Origin: JACRIM01 sp038042195 | GTDB taxonomy: Bacteria > Planctomycetota > Phycisphaerae > UBA1845 > UTPLA1 | Direction: 5' to 3' | Length of the DNA: 64,000 nt | Assembly: GCA_038042195.1 (NCBI GenBank) | Contig: JBBTET010000020.1 | Span: 50,650 to 114,649, forward strand | Position numbers and translations under genes: made by a program | In this document: one piece after another, positions 44,301 to 51,334 of the stretch | Layout: each line of letters starts with the position of its first letter | How positions within the stretch are numbered: the first letter of the stretch is position 1 | Notes under the pieces: generated by a model | What the model saw: the letters and a program-made list of their open reading frames with translations, nothing else | Database searches by the model: none | Told to the model about the DNA's origin: nothing

Positions 44301-44716
44301 AAGAACGCCTTCAGCCGTTCCGGTGCCCTCTTCTCGAACTTATGTTGCCTCTTACCTACGTCTAATTGGATTGCGTAGACTCCCGACTGCTCCACGCACA
44401 ATTCAATATCTCGCCCCGGCTGCCCCAGCTTTCCATCGTCCCCCATGCCCAGATGTCGCGACCAGGTGCCGTCGAATACAAACTTGAACTCGTACATCCC
44501 GCACGGCCAGAAGCGAACCAATTCGTACCGCTCGCCGACCTTCGTCAGGCGATAGTCGTCGTTGCTCGTCGACCAGTTGTTAAACGTCCCCGCCATCCGA
44601 ATGACCGGTTCGTCGGCGCGAGTCGTGCTGCCGAGGACCAATGCAATGAGAATGGCACAGAGGCCCGGGACGGTCGAGCGAATCGCCGCGCGATGGACGG
44701 TCAGTTGTTTCAACAT
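41357..44716 (-). CDS. Multi-domain exported GH13 (neopullulanase-like) with starch-binding modules
   Basis: An 1119-residue exported enzyme (signal peptide to about residue 34). Domains in order: a CBM48/20-like module (about 37-85, AGTFNNWS...YEFKFVFDG), a PKD-like Ig fold (about 138-222), an unassigned region, a second CBM48-like module (about 335-410, VEIVGDFNGWRAG), a CBM34-like N-terminal domain (about 440-540) and a GH13 barrel (about 550-1020). Catalytic regions: DGVFNH (705-710), GWRLDV with nucleophile Asp799, AEIW with acid/base Glu828, and SHDTDR with H896-D897. These match cyclomaltodextrinase/neopullulanase enzymes, usually cytoplasmic; export and extra CBMs point to starch or pullulan at the surface. 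Operator O2 lies 13 bases upstream. It heads the operon with the transporter genes. Confidence 0.92.
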   Translation of the reverse strand: MLKQLTVHRAAIRSTVPGLCAILIALVLGSTTRADEPVIRMAGTFNNWSTSNDDYRLTKVGERYELVRFWPCGMYEFKFVFDGTWSRHLGMGDDGKLGQPGRDIELCVEQSGVYAIQLDVGKRQHKFEKRAPERLKAFFTIQECSLNRFVLDGTRSISRSGHPIKTYQWTISGGPPGEGAELHTSICATLERPLMAIGAPGRYVIELSVNDGEVKDTVEITQELGAGYYLKYPKFEGWCRPSPSIQLHRASGHVWVAFLEARSNPRPPLAVRSTSSQFGDPNEAAVSSFPDQRNEVVVAFDDVSKQTRVLTDGFCRFRFRPDQAMNGLRGRLVERVEIVGDFNGWRAGTNPMHETEGQGFERLYLLPDGLYHYRFLVNGCIFLEDPNADPKYREPDGKGGFNSGFRIGIDPAMLGSAKADDVNEKAVKHDPADASYFASIGNELLTLRIRTLAGDAMAVAAQFFNTEGATEGMPIPLSNAGTRDGFDYWSAVCTPRRGPPRYTFLIEDGNEHCILDADGPHSFAANEKIALFPRPFAPDTGMSFETPDWAKRAVWYQIFPERFRNGDASNDPPTTVPWTHEWYKAFKGPKAKAAKQYVETGDFWDFIFDRRYGGDIQGVQEKLPYLRKLGITAIYFNPMFLAESMHKYDASDYRHIDDYFGVKNSLRKIKGESTDPKTWQWSQTDRIFLDFIKEAHRQGFKVVLDGVFNHVGRDFWAFKDVLKKGEKSEYVGWFDITSFKPFHYKAWDKDDGSLPRLKHDDALGLAKPVREHLFAVTRRWMDPDGDGDPSDGIDGWRLDVAADINSNFWRDWRKLVKSINPNGYIVAEIWEESKSWLDGQTFDAVMNYPFARAAQRFFVNQKKASKPSEFQKELLGNLAWYAPQVNYVLQNLYCSHDTDRVTSMFMNPDLEYDKANRQQDNGPKYVVKRPTAECYQKFRQMVAFQMTFLGAPMIYYGDEVGMYGADDPSDRKPMWWDDLMPFDDPDEHIEPGLFEHHQRLIAIRNTYPALQLGSFEPLMARDDHGVFAYCRSLNDERVVVVFNNSDHAHRLELESPWPDGTQVDRVDDPMAFEVVEAKDEISRSVVRPIGKHESSLKIEKGRLHGCMIEPRTAGIFVKS

Positions 44717-44728
44717 GATGTGTATATG

Positions 44729-44742
44729 CTAAAACGTTTTAC
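44729..44742. promoter_or_regulatory. LacI-type operator O2, upstream of the GH13 operon
   Basis: CTAAAACGTTTTAC, 13 of 14 to the consensus, with a perfect inner palindrome TAAAACGTTTTA (44730-44741). It is only 13 bases from the GH13 ATG, so a bound repressor would also cover the start region. Confidence 0.85.
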
Positions 44743-44789
44743 TTGGGCCGCAAGTGTGTAATGAACAAGCACCAGAAACGCTCGCCGAT

Positions 44790-45821
44790 TCACTCCGGCT
44801 TCGGCGGACTCGCCGACTTCCGATACGTCATGTTCACCGGGTGAATCTCTTCCACGATCTCAACCCGCCCGCGGATCAAGTCCATCAGCCGTTCGCACGC
44901 CCGCTTGCCCAATTCGTAGATCGGCGTGTGTACCGTGGTCAGTGGCGGGTCGCAGTAGCCCGCCTGGTGCATGTCATCGCAGCCGACGACCGACACATCC
45001 TCCGGCACGCGATGCCCCGTGTCCTTCAGCCCGGTGATCGCGCCGATGGCCATCTTGTCATTGCCCGCGAGGATCGCCGTGGCGCCGGGGTTGCGCTTTA
45101 GCAAACGCTTCGCCGCCGCTTCGCCGCCTTCTTCGGTGTAGAGACCATCCTCCACCATCGACGCCGGGAGCTTCACGCCGCCCGTGTGCAGCGCCTCTTC
45201 AAAGCCGCGCTGCAAATCCAGACTGGTCTGCACCTCGTGCGCGCCGTGGATCAATCCGATGCGTCGATGACCGAGACTCAGCAGATACTCGCCCGCCATC
45301 CGGCCGGCCGCCTTGTAATCGCAGCAAACATGATTGAGCTTGAACGCCGGCAGATAATTGTTCACCACCACGACTGCCTTCCCGGCCCCGGCGAACTCCT
45401 TGAGATAGGCATCCTTGTTGGTGACGCCGCAACAGAGAATCCCATCGACGAAGTGTCGATCAAACAATTCCTGATGCTGATTAGACTTGATAAACTCCGG
45501 CCGCGCGACTTCGAGGAGAATCTTGTACCCCACCTCACTGGCATGGTCGTGAATCGCACTGATCAGTTCGCCGAAATAGGCGTCGGCAAAGGCGTGGCGA
45601 AGCTGGGGGACGAGGATGGCAATCAGCCCGGATTTTTGTGACTGCAACCCCTGTGCCAGCCGGTTCGGCCGATAGCCCAGCCGGTCCACGGCCTGCAAGA
45701 CGCGTTGGCGGGTGGCCGGGCTTATCCGTTGATCCCGGTCGTTTAGGACGAGGGAGACGGTAGTCAACGAGGCCCCGCTCTCCCTCGCTACGTCCTTGAT
45801 ACTAATTGTCTTACGTTTCAC
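44790..45821 (-). CDS. LacI-family transcriptional regulator of the alpha-glucan locus
   Basis: A 343-residue LacI/GalR repressor. The N-terminal helix-turn-helix reads ISIKDVARESGASLTTVSLV, followed by the hinge helix (RPNRLAQGLQSQKSG) and a periplasmic-binding-protein-like effector domain (SGLIAILVPQLRHAFADAYF, GILCCGVTN, the VVGCDDMHQAGYCDPPLTTV segment). Start is GTG 45821 with a weak ribosome site. The likely targets are the four palindromes O1-O4; O3 lies in its own upstream region, so autoregulation is expected. The inducer is probably maltose or a related oligosaccharide, by inference from the genes it neighbours. Confidence 0.94.
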   Translation of the reverse strand: MKRKTISIKDVARESGASLTTVSLVLNDRDQRISPATRQRVLQAVDRLGYRPNRLAQGLQSQKSGLIAILVPQLRHAFADAYFGELISAIHDHASEVGYKILLEVARPEFIKSNQHQELFDRHFVDGILCCGVTNKDAYLKEFAGAGKAVVVVNNYLPAFKLNHVCCDYKAAGRMAGEYLLSLGHRRIGLIHGAHEVQTSLDLQRGFEEALHTGGVKLPASMVEDGLYTEEGGEAAAKRLLKRNPGATAILAGNDKMAIGAITGLKDTGHRVPEDVSVVGCDDMHQAGYCDPPLTTVHTPIYELGKRACERLMDLIRGRVEIVEEIHPVNMTYRKSASPPKPE

Positions 45822-45993
45822 GACGACTCATCCGAACGGCTGCATTTCACACTGCCACCCATACCCCCGTAATAGGGTCGCTATCGACCATCTTATCGCA
45901 AGCCCAGCTTTAGCAGGCCCTCCCGCCGGACGTGGCAAAAAATGGGTCACCCAGAGCCTTGCATTCGCCGATCAATTCCCTACAATTTGACGT

Positions 45994-46007
45994 GTAAAAC
46001 GTTTTAC
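45994..46007. promoter_or_regulatory. LacI-type operator O3, between lacI and the prepilin-like gene
   Basis: A perfect 14-base palindrome GTAAAACGTTTTAC. TTGACG (45987-45992), a possible -35, abuts its left edge on the plus strand. The site can serve both divergent genes. Confidence 0.88.
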
Positions 46008-46044
46008 CAGAGGCGCACAGCCGACGACGTCGTCGAGTTCTACA

Positions 46045-47019
46045 ATGCAGCCAATGGACCGCCATCAACAGCCATCGACGCATCCGCAGCCGCGCGGAAG
46101 CGATGATTCGTTTGGATGTCGTTGTGATGGCAAGAAGTTTGCTGGTTCCTCCTCCCACCGCTCCGCCTTCACCCTCATCGAACTCCTCATCGTGATGGCC
46201 ATCATTTCCCTCCTCTTGTCGATCTTGCTTCCCGCTTTGGGCCGAGCCCGCGAAACCTCGCGACGCACTGTTTGCGGCTCCAACCTACGCCAGATGGCTC
46301 TTGCGCTCTCACAATATGCACAGGAAAACGATAGCTGGTTCCCGGCGAAGCCGCATACCACCATCGTCTCGCCTCGGATGGATCAGATGGCCACGGTGCA
46401 GGATCGGGCCTACAACCCACCTGAGAAAGAGAATGAATTCGGTCCTAATTTTTCCGGAATGGTCCGCGACATCCTTGAGAAGAAAGCGACCCGCTTTTCG
46501 GACGGTGACGCTGACTTGACCAAACGAATGGACAACGGTCCCCCCCAATACTTTTCAAATCCTAAAATGCTCCTTTGTCCAAGCGACAAGGTCAACAATC
46601 GGCCAAAGAGCAACAACGTCAGCGACCTCTGGCGAACCCAGGCTGTGACCTATTACAAAGAACTCCCCGTTACCGTCGGCCAGGAGGCCACCGCAAAGAA
46701 ATCGTACATCAGTTATTTCTATGTTGCTCTTTGGCGAAATGACGACCGGCCCGACTGGCTGATCCTCGCCGACCAAAGCAACCGCAACGACACAACCGTC
46801 CGCTCGTTCACCAGTCTTAATTCCGAAGACAATCACGGTACGCGCGGAATGAACATCGCCCTTCTCGACACGCACGTCGAATGGGGCACGACCAGCAACG
46901 GCGGATTTGAAGACATGCAGCGTTTGGCTGGACGCTATTGGGGAGGCATCGTGCAGGCTCGGCCGCGTTACTCGGCCGGCACCGGTTCGCGAGCCTCTGA
47001 AGTGCAGACGATTGAATAG
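46045..47019 (+). CDS. Prepilin-type N-terminal cleavage protein of the alpha-glucan regulon
   Basis: A 324-residue protein. After a long hydrophilic leader (about 40 residues) comes the prepilin motif AFTLIELLIVMAIISLLLSI, cleaved before Phe or Thr by prepilin peptidase, then a helix with SNLRQMALALSQYAQEND and a large C-terminal domain ending with the IALLDTHVEWG strand typical of the planctomycete DUF1559-like pseudopilins. These proteins are numerous in Planctomycetota and their job is unknown; they may form or cap secretion pseudopili. Operator O3 is 38 bases before the ATG, so this one is sugar-regulated. Confidence 0.87.
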   Translation: MQPMDRHQQPSTHPQPRGSDDSFGCRCDGKKFAGSSSHRSAFTLIELLIVMAIISLLLSILLPALGRARETSRRTVCGSNLRQMALALSQYAQENDSWFPAKPHTTIVSPRMDQMATVQDRAYNPPEKENEFGPNFSGMVRDILEKKATRFSDGDADLTKRMDNGPPQYFSNPKMLLCPSDKVNNRPKSNNVSDLWRTQAVTYYKELPVTVGQEATAKKSYISYFYVALWRNDDRPDWLILADQSNRNDTTVRSFTSLNSEDNHGTRGMNIALLDTHVEWGTTSNGGFEDMQRLAGRYWGGIVQARPRYSAGTGSRASEVQTIE

Positions 47020-47100
47020 CGGACGATCCGTGGAGGGTGCGTCCTGTAATTCGGACCGCCCCCTTTGGGTCGTCCCACTGCGTCCTTTAGAATACTTGAG

Positions 47101-47114
47101 GTAAAGCGTTTCAC
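47101..47114. promoter_or_regulatory. LacI-type operator O4, upstream of the giant dockerin protein
   Basis: GTAAAGCGTTTCAC, 12 of 14 to the consensus; the mismatches (positions 6 and 12) leave the CG centre intact. It lies 112 bases before ATG 47226 and would extend control to this gene and the amylase behind it. Confidence 0.7.
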
Positions 47115-47225
47115 ATGCACCGGCACTGACCGAGTTCACACGGGGGTTGTCGCCTGCTCCGATTTTTCGGAGACGGCCGCGCCACCCGCTCGAACAATCA
47201 GATGACCGGTGAGGGAGAGGGAATC

Positions 47226-50200
47226 ATGGAAGCAAGAGCAACTCGTACATTCTGTCTGTTGATCGTCACCACATTCGCCGTCGGCCTCGCCGACTCGGCG
47301 AGCGCCCAATGCGTGAACCTCCCAGAGGTCACGGGGCGCACGCTTCAGACGCGCTACTTCGACACGCTGAACACCATTCAGAACAACGGCACCGGCTTCG
47401 GCAATGCCGCCCCGGTCAATCTGAATGACACCGAAGGAAGCGAACTCGATCGCCTCTTCATCACCAACAGCGCGACGCACCTCTACCTCGGCATCACCGG
47501 CAACACGCCGCGCAATGATGTCCTCTCCAACTCGGTCATCGTCTTCATCGACACCGATGCCGGCGCGACGCCCACCGTCCTCAACACCATCGGCTTCACC
47601 GGGCCGAATATCTCCCAGGCCCTCAAGAACATGAGCGGCGTCACCCTCGACTTCGATCCCGACTACGCCGTCGTTCTCTGGAATGACATCGGTCTCGCCG
47701 GCAGTTGGCACGGCGTTCGCCACACGCTTAGTAACCCGACCGACTCCGGCGTTTTGTTGACGCTCGGCACCGACTTCGCCGTGGACGACACCAATCTCCT
47801 CGGCGTTTCCGCCACGCCCAGCGACGACCCGCTCCAACAGCAGGTCCAGGCCGACTCCGCCGTGAATGGGTTTGAAATCGAGATCGAACTGGTCCAACTC
47901 TCTCTCGTCAGTACATCCCCAATCAACGTTCAGGCGATCATCGTTAACACCGCTGGCTCGGTCAGCAACCAGAGCCTTCCCCCCCTGAATGCCACCGCGG
48001 GTGCAGTAGGTGGCGGAGTCGCCTGCCTCGGTATTCACGGATCCCCGGTGGAGAATCAGATCAATTTCAACACCACGTTTCCCTCATCGCAGTTCGTCGC
48101 CGTCACGCTCAGCCCCGCCAATTCGGCCCCAATCCTACCCATCGACGGCATCGGCATCCCCGCTCCCGCCACGGGTTATCCCGCCGGCACGCAGCACGCC
48201 CGGCAAAACAACTACACCTGCTTCGGCGACGCGGCCGCCTTCAATTCCGGCATCACCGGCGGCAACGAGTTGGACCTCATGTACGTCCAGAACGACTTCG
48301 CGAAGCTCTACATCGGCCTTACGGGCCAGGTCGAACTGGCCGACACTTTCCGCAATGTCATTCTAATTTTCATCGAGACCTCCAGCACCTTCGGGCTTAA
48401 CTTCATGATCACCGGCGGATTCCCGAACGACTTCGGCCCCGGCATCATTCAACCGCTGGACGGCTTCACTTTCGACGCAGCCTTCACGCCAAACTTCGTC
48501 GTCCAAATCTGGCGGCAGGGCGGCCAAACCAAGGCTATTATCCAAAACATTGATGACGCAGGCACTGAGACGCCGCTCGTCTTCGCCATCGACGCCGCGA
48601 CGCACACCAACATCGCCATCAATGCGATTGCCGCCGATCTCACCAACATCGACGGCGTCAACGACATCGCGGGCGACGATCCGGTCAGTCAGACCACGCT
48701 GGCCAAGACCGCCAAAAAGGGCGTGCAGGTCAGTCTCGTCTTGCAGGAACTGGGCATCGCCAGCCCCATCGGCCAGTCGGTCAAGGTCATGGCCATGATC
48801 GCCAGCGCCTCCGACGGCGGCACGAATGCGTTCATCAGCAATCAGTGTCTCCCACCGTTCAACCCGACACCGGGCGCCGGCACCCCCGTGCTGACCTCAG
48901 ACACCTTTACTGTAAATACGCCTATTACGGACGCGGCTGTTACGTTTAGCACACAGACCGCGACCAACGCAGCGGCGCTCGATCGCGTCACCGCTGCGAA
49001 GGTCACCGTCAACCTCACCCATCCCGATGTGTCGCAACTCAAGGTCGAATTGCGCCACGACGACACCGGTCGCCGAATCACGCTCTTCGACGCATCGGGC
49101 ACCGGTGCCAACATGACCAACACGGTCTTTATGCAGGGCGGCACCGCGCTCACCAGTTGGGTCGCAGGCGGAACCGGCACTTGGCAGCCCGTCGACTCGC
49201 TTCTCACCTTCAACGGCGTCGATCCGAATCCCAGCACATGGACCCTGATTGTTGAGGACAAGACAGCGGGCCAGACCGGCACGCTAGTTGACTGGAAGCT
49301 CGACCTCCAGTGGGACAAAGGCGGCGCGGTCGCCTGCGTCGGCACGCACAACACCGACATACTCGAGGGCACGGTGAACATCGTTGACCTCGGCAACGTC
49401 ACCCTCTTCCCCGGCGACCAGTACATCACTAAAAACCTCGTCAACGCCGCCGGCCCCATCCCAGCGCAGTTCAAGGCTGACGATGTCCCCGCCTACTTCG
49501 GCGACTCGTCTCCCACACGGCCCAATGCGCTCGCCGTGCAAAACAACCACACGTGCTTCGGCAACGCAACGGGTGGCTCGCCTCAGGCCAGTTCCGGCAA
49601 TGAAATCGATCAGCTGTTTATCAAAAACACTGAAGACCGCATCCAAGTGGCCATCAGTGGAAATCAGGAAACCAACGGCAACGGCGTGGTCATCCTCTTA
49701 GACACCGTCGCCGGCGGCGAGAACACGCTTGCGGCCAACCCCTCGCCCCCCGGCTCGCTCGGCGGCGATCCCATGAATCAGCTCACCGCGCCTGGCCTCA
49801 ACGGCCTGATACTCGACACCGACTTCAGCCCCGATTACGCCGTGACACTCGATGAGTCCGGTGGCCGCCTGCAAGTCCACCTCACCAATCTCGTGACCAA
49901 CATCAATCGTGTCGTTGGTATCGGGAGCTTCAATTCCGGCAACGGGTTCCTCGAAGCAGCCGTGGTCGGCGGGAGCGAAATGGATCAGTTGTACATCATG
50001 AATGATGCCACCAACCTCTATCTCGGCTTCACCGGCAACATCGAAGGAAACAACAACGGCTACGTCATCTTCCTCGACACCATCGGAGGCGGAACCAATA
50101 CTCTCAGCACTGCTGGCGGCAATGGTTGGCCTGCTCACCTCGTGGGCATGTCCGGGGACACCCTGCCGACAACGTTCCTCCCCGATTACGCCCTCGTCGT

Positions 50201-51287
50201 GTCCCGCTCCGGCGCGTTTTACAACGACACGAAACTTGTCACACTGGCTAATCTGCCGTTGGTTCCGACGAACATCCCCTTCGCGGCGAACTTTACCATC
50301 TCCCCGAACACGTTTGTCGGGAACAACAACAACGTGGATGGCGTCAACGCCGTCGTCGCCGATGATCCTGTTCAGCAGGCCATCAACGCCGCGACCGCCA
50401 CCACCGGTGTACAGCTTGCCATTGCCCGAAACTCCATCGGCAGCCCGGCAGACAATTCGTCGATCAAGGTCTACGCAGTGGTAACTGGAAGCTCCGGGTT
50501 CTGGAGCAACCAGGTCATGCCACCACTTGGCGGTGGCGTGAACAACCTCGGCGCAGGTCCGGTTAACCAATCTGCTGGTGCCTCCCTCACATACACGGTG
50601 AACCCGGCCGGTACAGCACCGACCTCCTACAACGGCCAGAACATTCCGACGAACATGACTGGCCTCGCTGCCACGCAAAACAACTTCACCCAGTTTGGTA
50701 ATCAGATCGCGATCGCAGGCAGCGGCAATGCCAACTGCATGCAAATGGCCATGGACAATTCCAACCTCGGCGGTGTCACCGCCTGCACCTGCCCATGTCT
50801 CGGCGCAGCCTTAGCCAACGCGGGAACCGTCGACACCGGCTATGAAGTTGACATTTCGCTTCTCGATCTTGGTCTCACCGGCCCCATCGGCCCCGGCAAC
50901 ACGCCCACGATCAAGGTCATGGCCGTGTTGAGCGGTAACACCGGCTATATGTCCAACCAATTCCTCCCTGGAATCGGTAGTGCCGGGCAACAATGCAATC
51001 TTGGGTTCCCCAATGACAACCAACCGCCTCCAACGGTTCACGTGGATGATCTCAATACATACGCAGGCAATCAATTCCTGACCTACACCACCGTCGTCCC
51101 GTGCAGCGGCATCATCGGCGACGTCGATGGCGATGGCGACCGCGACCTAACGGACGTGACGACGCTGGTCAATGTTCTGCTCGGCTCCGACACCGTGCCG
51201 TGCCATGTGACCAAGGCCGACGTAAGCGGCGATACCTTTAGAGACGGACGTGACATTCGTTCCCTCATTCAGGCGTTCTTCCCTTAG
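47226..51287 (+). CDS. Giant secreted protein with repeated beta modules, P-domain and dockerin
   Basis: A 1353-residue exported protein (signal peptide ending SASAQ, about residue 28). Four repeats share the pattern G(N/S)E(L/I/M)DxL(F/Y)IxN, then LYLGxTGN and an (I/V)FxDTxxG strand, ending PDYAVxL; paired segments GxxIxIxLxxLGL and SNQxLPP follow. The pattern recalls CBM9/DOMON-like sandwiches, unproven. A proprotein-convertase-type P-domain lies at about 555-695 (LDRVTAAKVTVNLTHPDVSQ, WTLIVEDKTAGQTGTLVDW). The C-terminus is a type I dockerin (about 1295-1353) with two calcium loops, DVDGDGDRDL and ADVSGDTFRDGRD. ATG 47226 follows GGGAGAGGG. It precedes the dockerin amylase by 47 bases and may be its surface partner or a sugar-binding scaffold. 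Confidence 0.8.
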   Translation: MEARATRTFCLLIVTTFAVGLADSASAQCVNLPEVTGRTLQTRYFDTLNTIQNNGTGFGNAAPVNLNDTEGSELDRLFITNSATHLYLGITGNTPRNDVLSNSVIVFIDTDAGATPTVLNTIGFTGPNISQALKNMSGVTLDFDPDYAVVLWNDIGLAGSWHGVRHTLSNPTDSGVLLTLGTDFAVDDTNLLGVSATPSDDPLQQQVQADSAVNGFEIEIELVQLSLVSTSPINVQAIIVNTAGSVSNQSLPPLNATAGAVGGGVACLGIHGSPVENQINFNTTFPSSQFVAVTLSPANSAPILPIDGIGIPAPATGYPAGTQHARQNNYTCFGDAAAFNSGITGGNELDLMYVQNDFAKLYIGLTGQVELADTFRNVILIFIETSSTFGLNFMITGGFPNDFGPGIIQPLDGFTFDAAFTPNFVVQIWRQGGQTKAIIQNIDDAGTETPLVFAIDAATHTNIAINAIAADLTNIDGVNDIAGDDPVSQTTLAKTAKKGVQVSLVLQELGIASPIGQSVKVMAMIASASDGGTNAFISNQCLPPFNPTPGAGTPVLTSDTFTVNTPITDAAVTFSTQTATNAAALDRVTAAKVTVNLTHPDVSQLKVELRHDDTGRRITLFDASGTGANMTNTVFMQGGTALTSWVAGGTGTWQPVDSLLTFNGVDPNPSTWTLIVEDKTAGQTGTLVDWKLDLQWDKGGAVACVGTHNTDILEGTVNIVDLGNVTLFPGDQYITKNLVNAAGPIPAQFKADDVPAYFGDSSPTRPNALAVQNNHTCFGNATGGSPQASSGNEIDQLFIKNTEDRIQVAISGNQETNGNGVVILLDTVAGGENTLAANPSPPGSLGGDPMNQLTAPGLNGLILDTDFSPDYAVTLDESGGRLQVHLTNLVTNINRVVGIGSFNSGNGFLEAAVVGGSEMDQLYIMNDATNLYLGFTGNIEGNNNGYVIFLDTIGGGTNTLSTAGGNGWPAHLVGMSGDTLPTTFLPDYALVVSRSGAFYNDTKLVTLANLPLVPTNIPFAANFTISPNTFVGNNNNVDGVNAVVADDPVQQAINAATATTGVQLAIARNSIGSPADNSSIKVYAVVTGSSGFWSNQVMPPLGGGVNNLGAGPVNQSAGASLTYTVNPAGTAPTSYNGQNIPTNMTGLAATQNNFTQFGNQIAIAGSGNANCMQMAMDNSNLGGVTACTCPCLGAALANAGTVDTGYEVDISLLDLGLTGPIGPGNTPTIKVMAVLSGNTGYMSNQFLPGIGSAGQQCNLGFPNDNQPPPTVHVDDLNTYAGNQFLTYTTVVPCSGIIGDVDGDGDRDLTDVTTLVNVLLGSDTVPCHVTKADVSGDTFRDGRDIRSLIQAFFP

Positions 51288-51334
51288 CGGGGAATGCGCC
51301 GGCGATTCGCCGGTGCCACAGTTAAGGAAGCATC

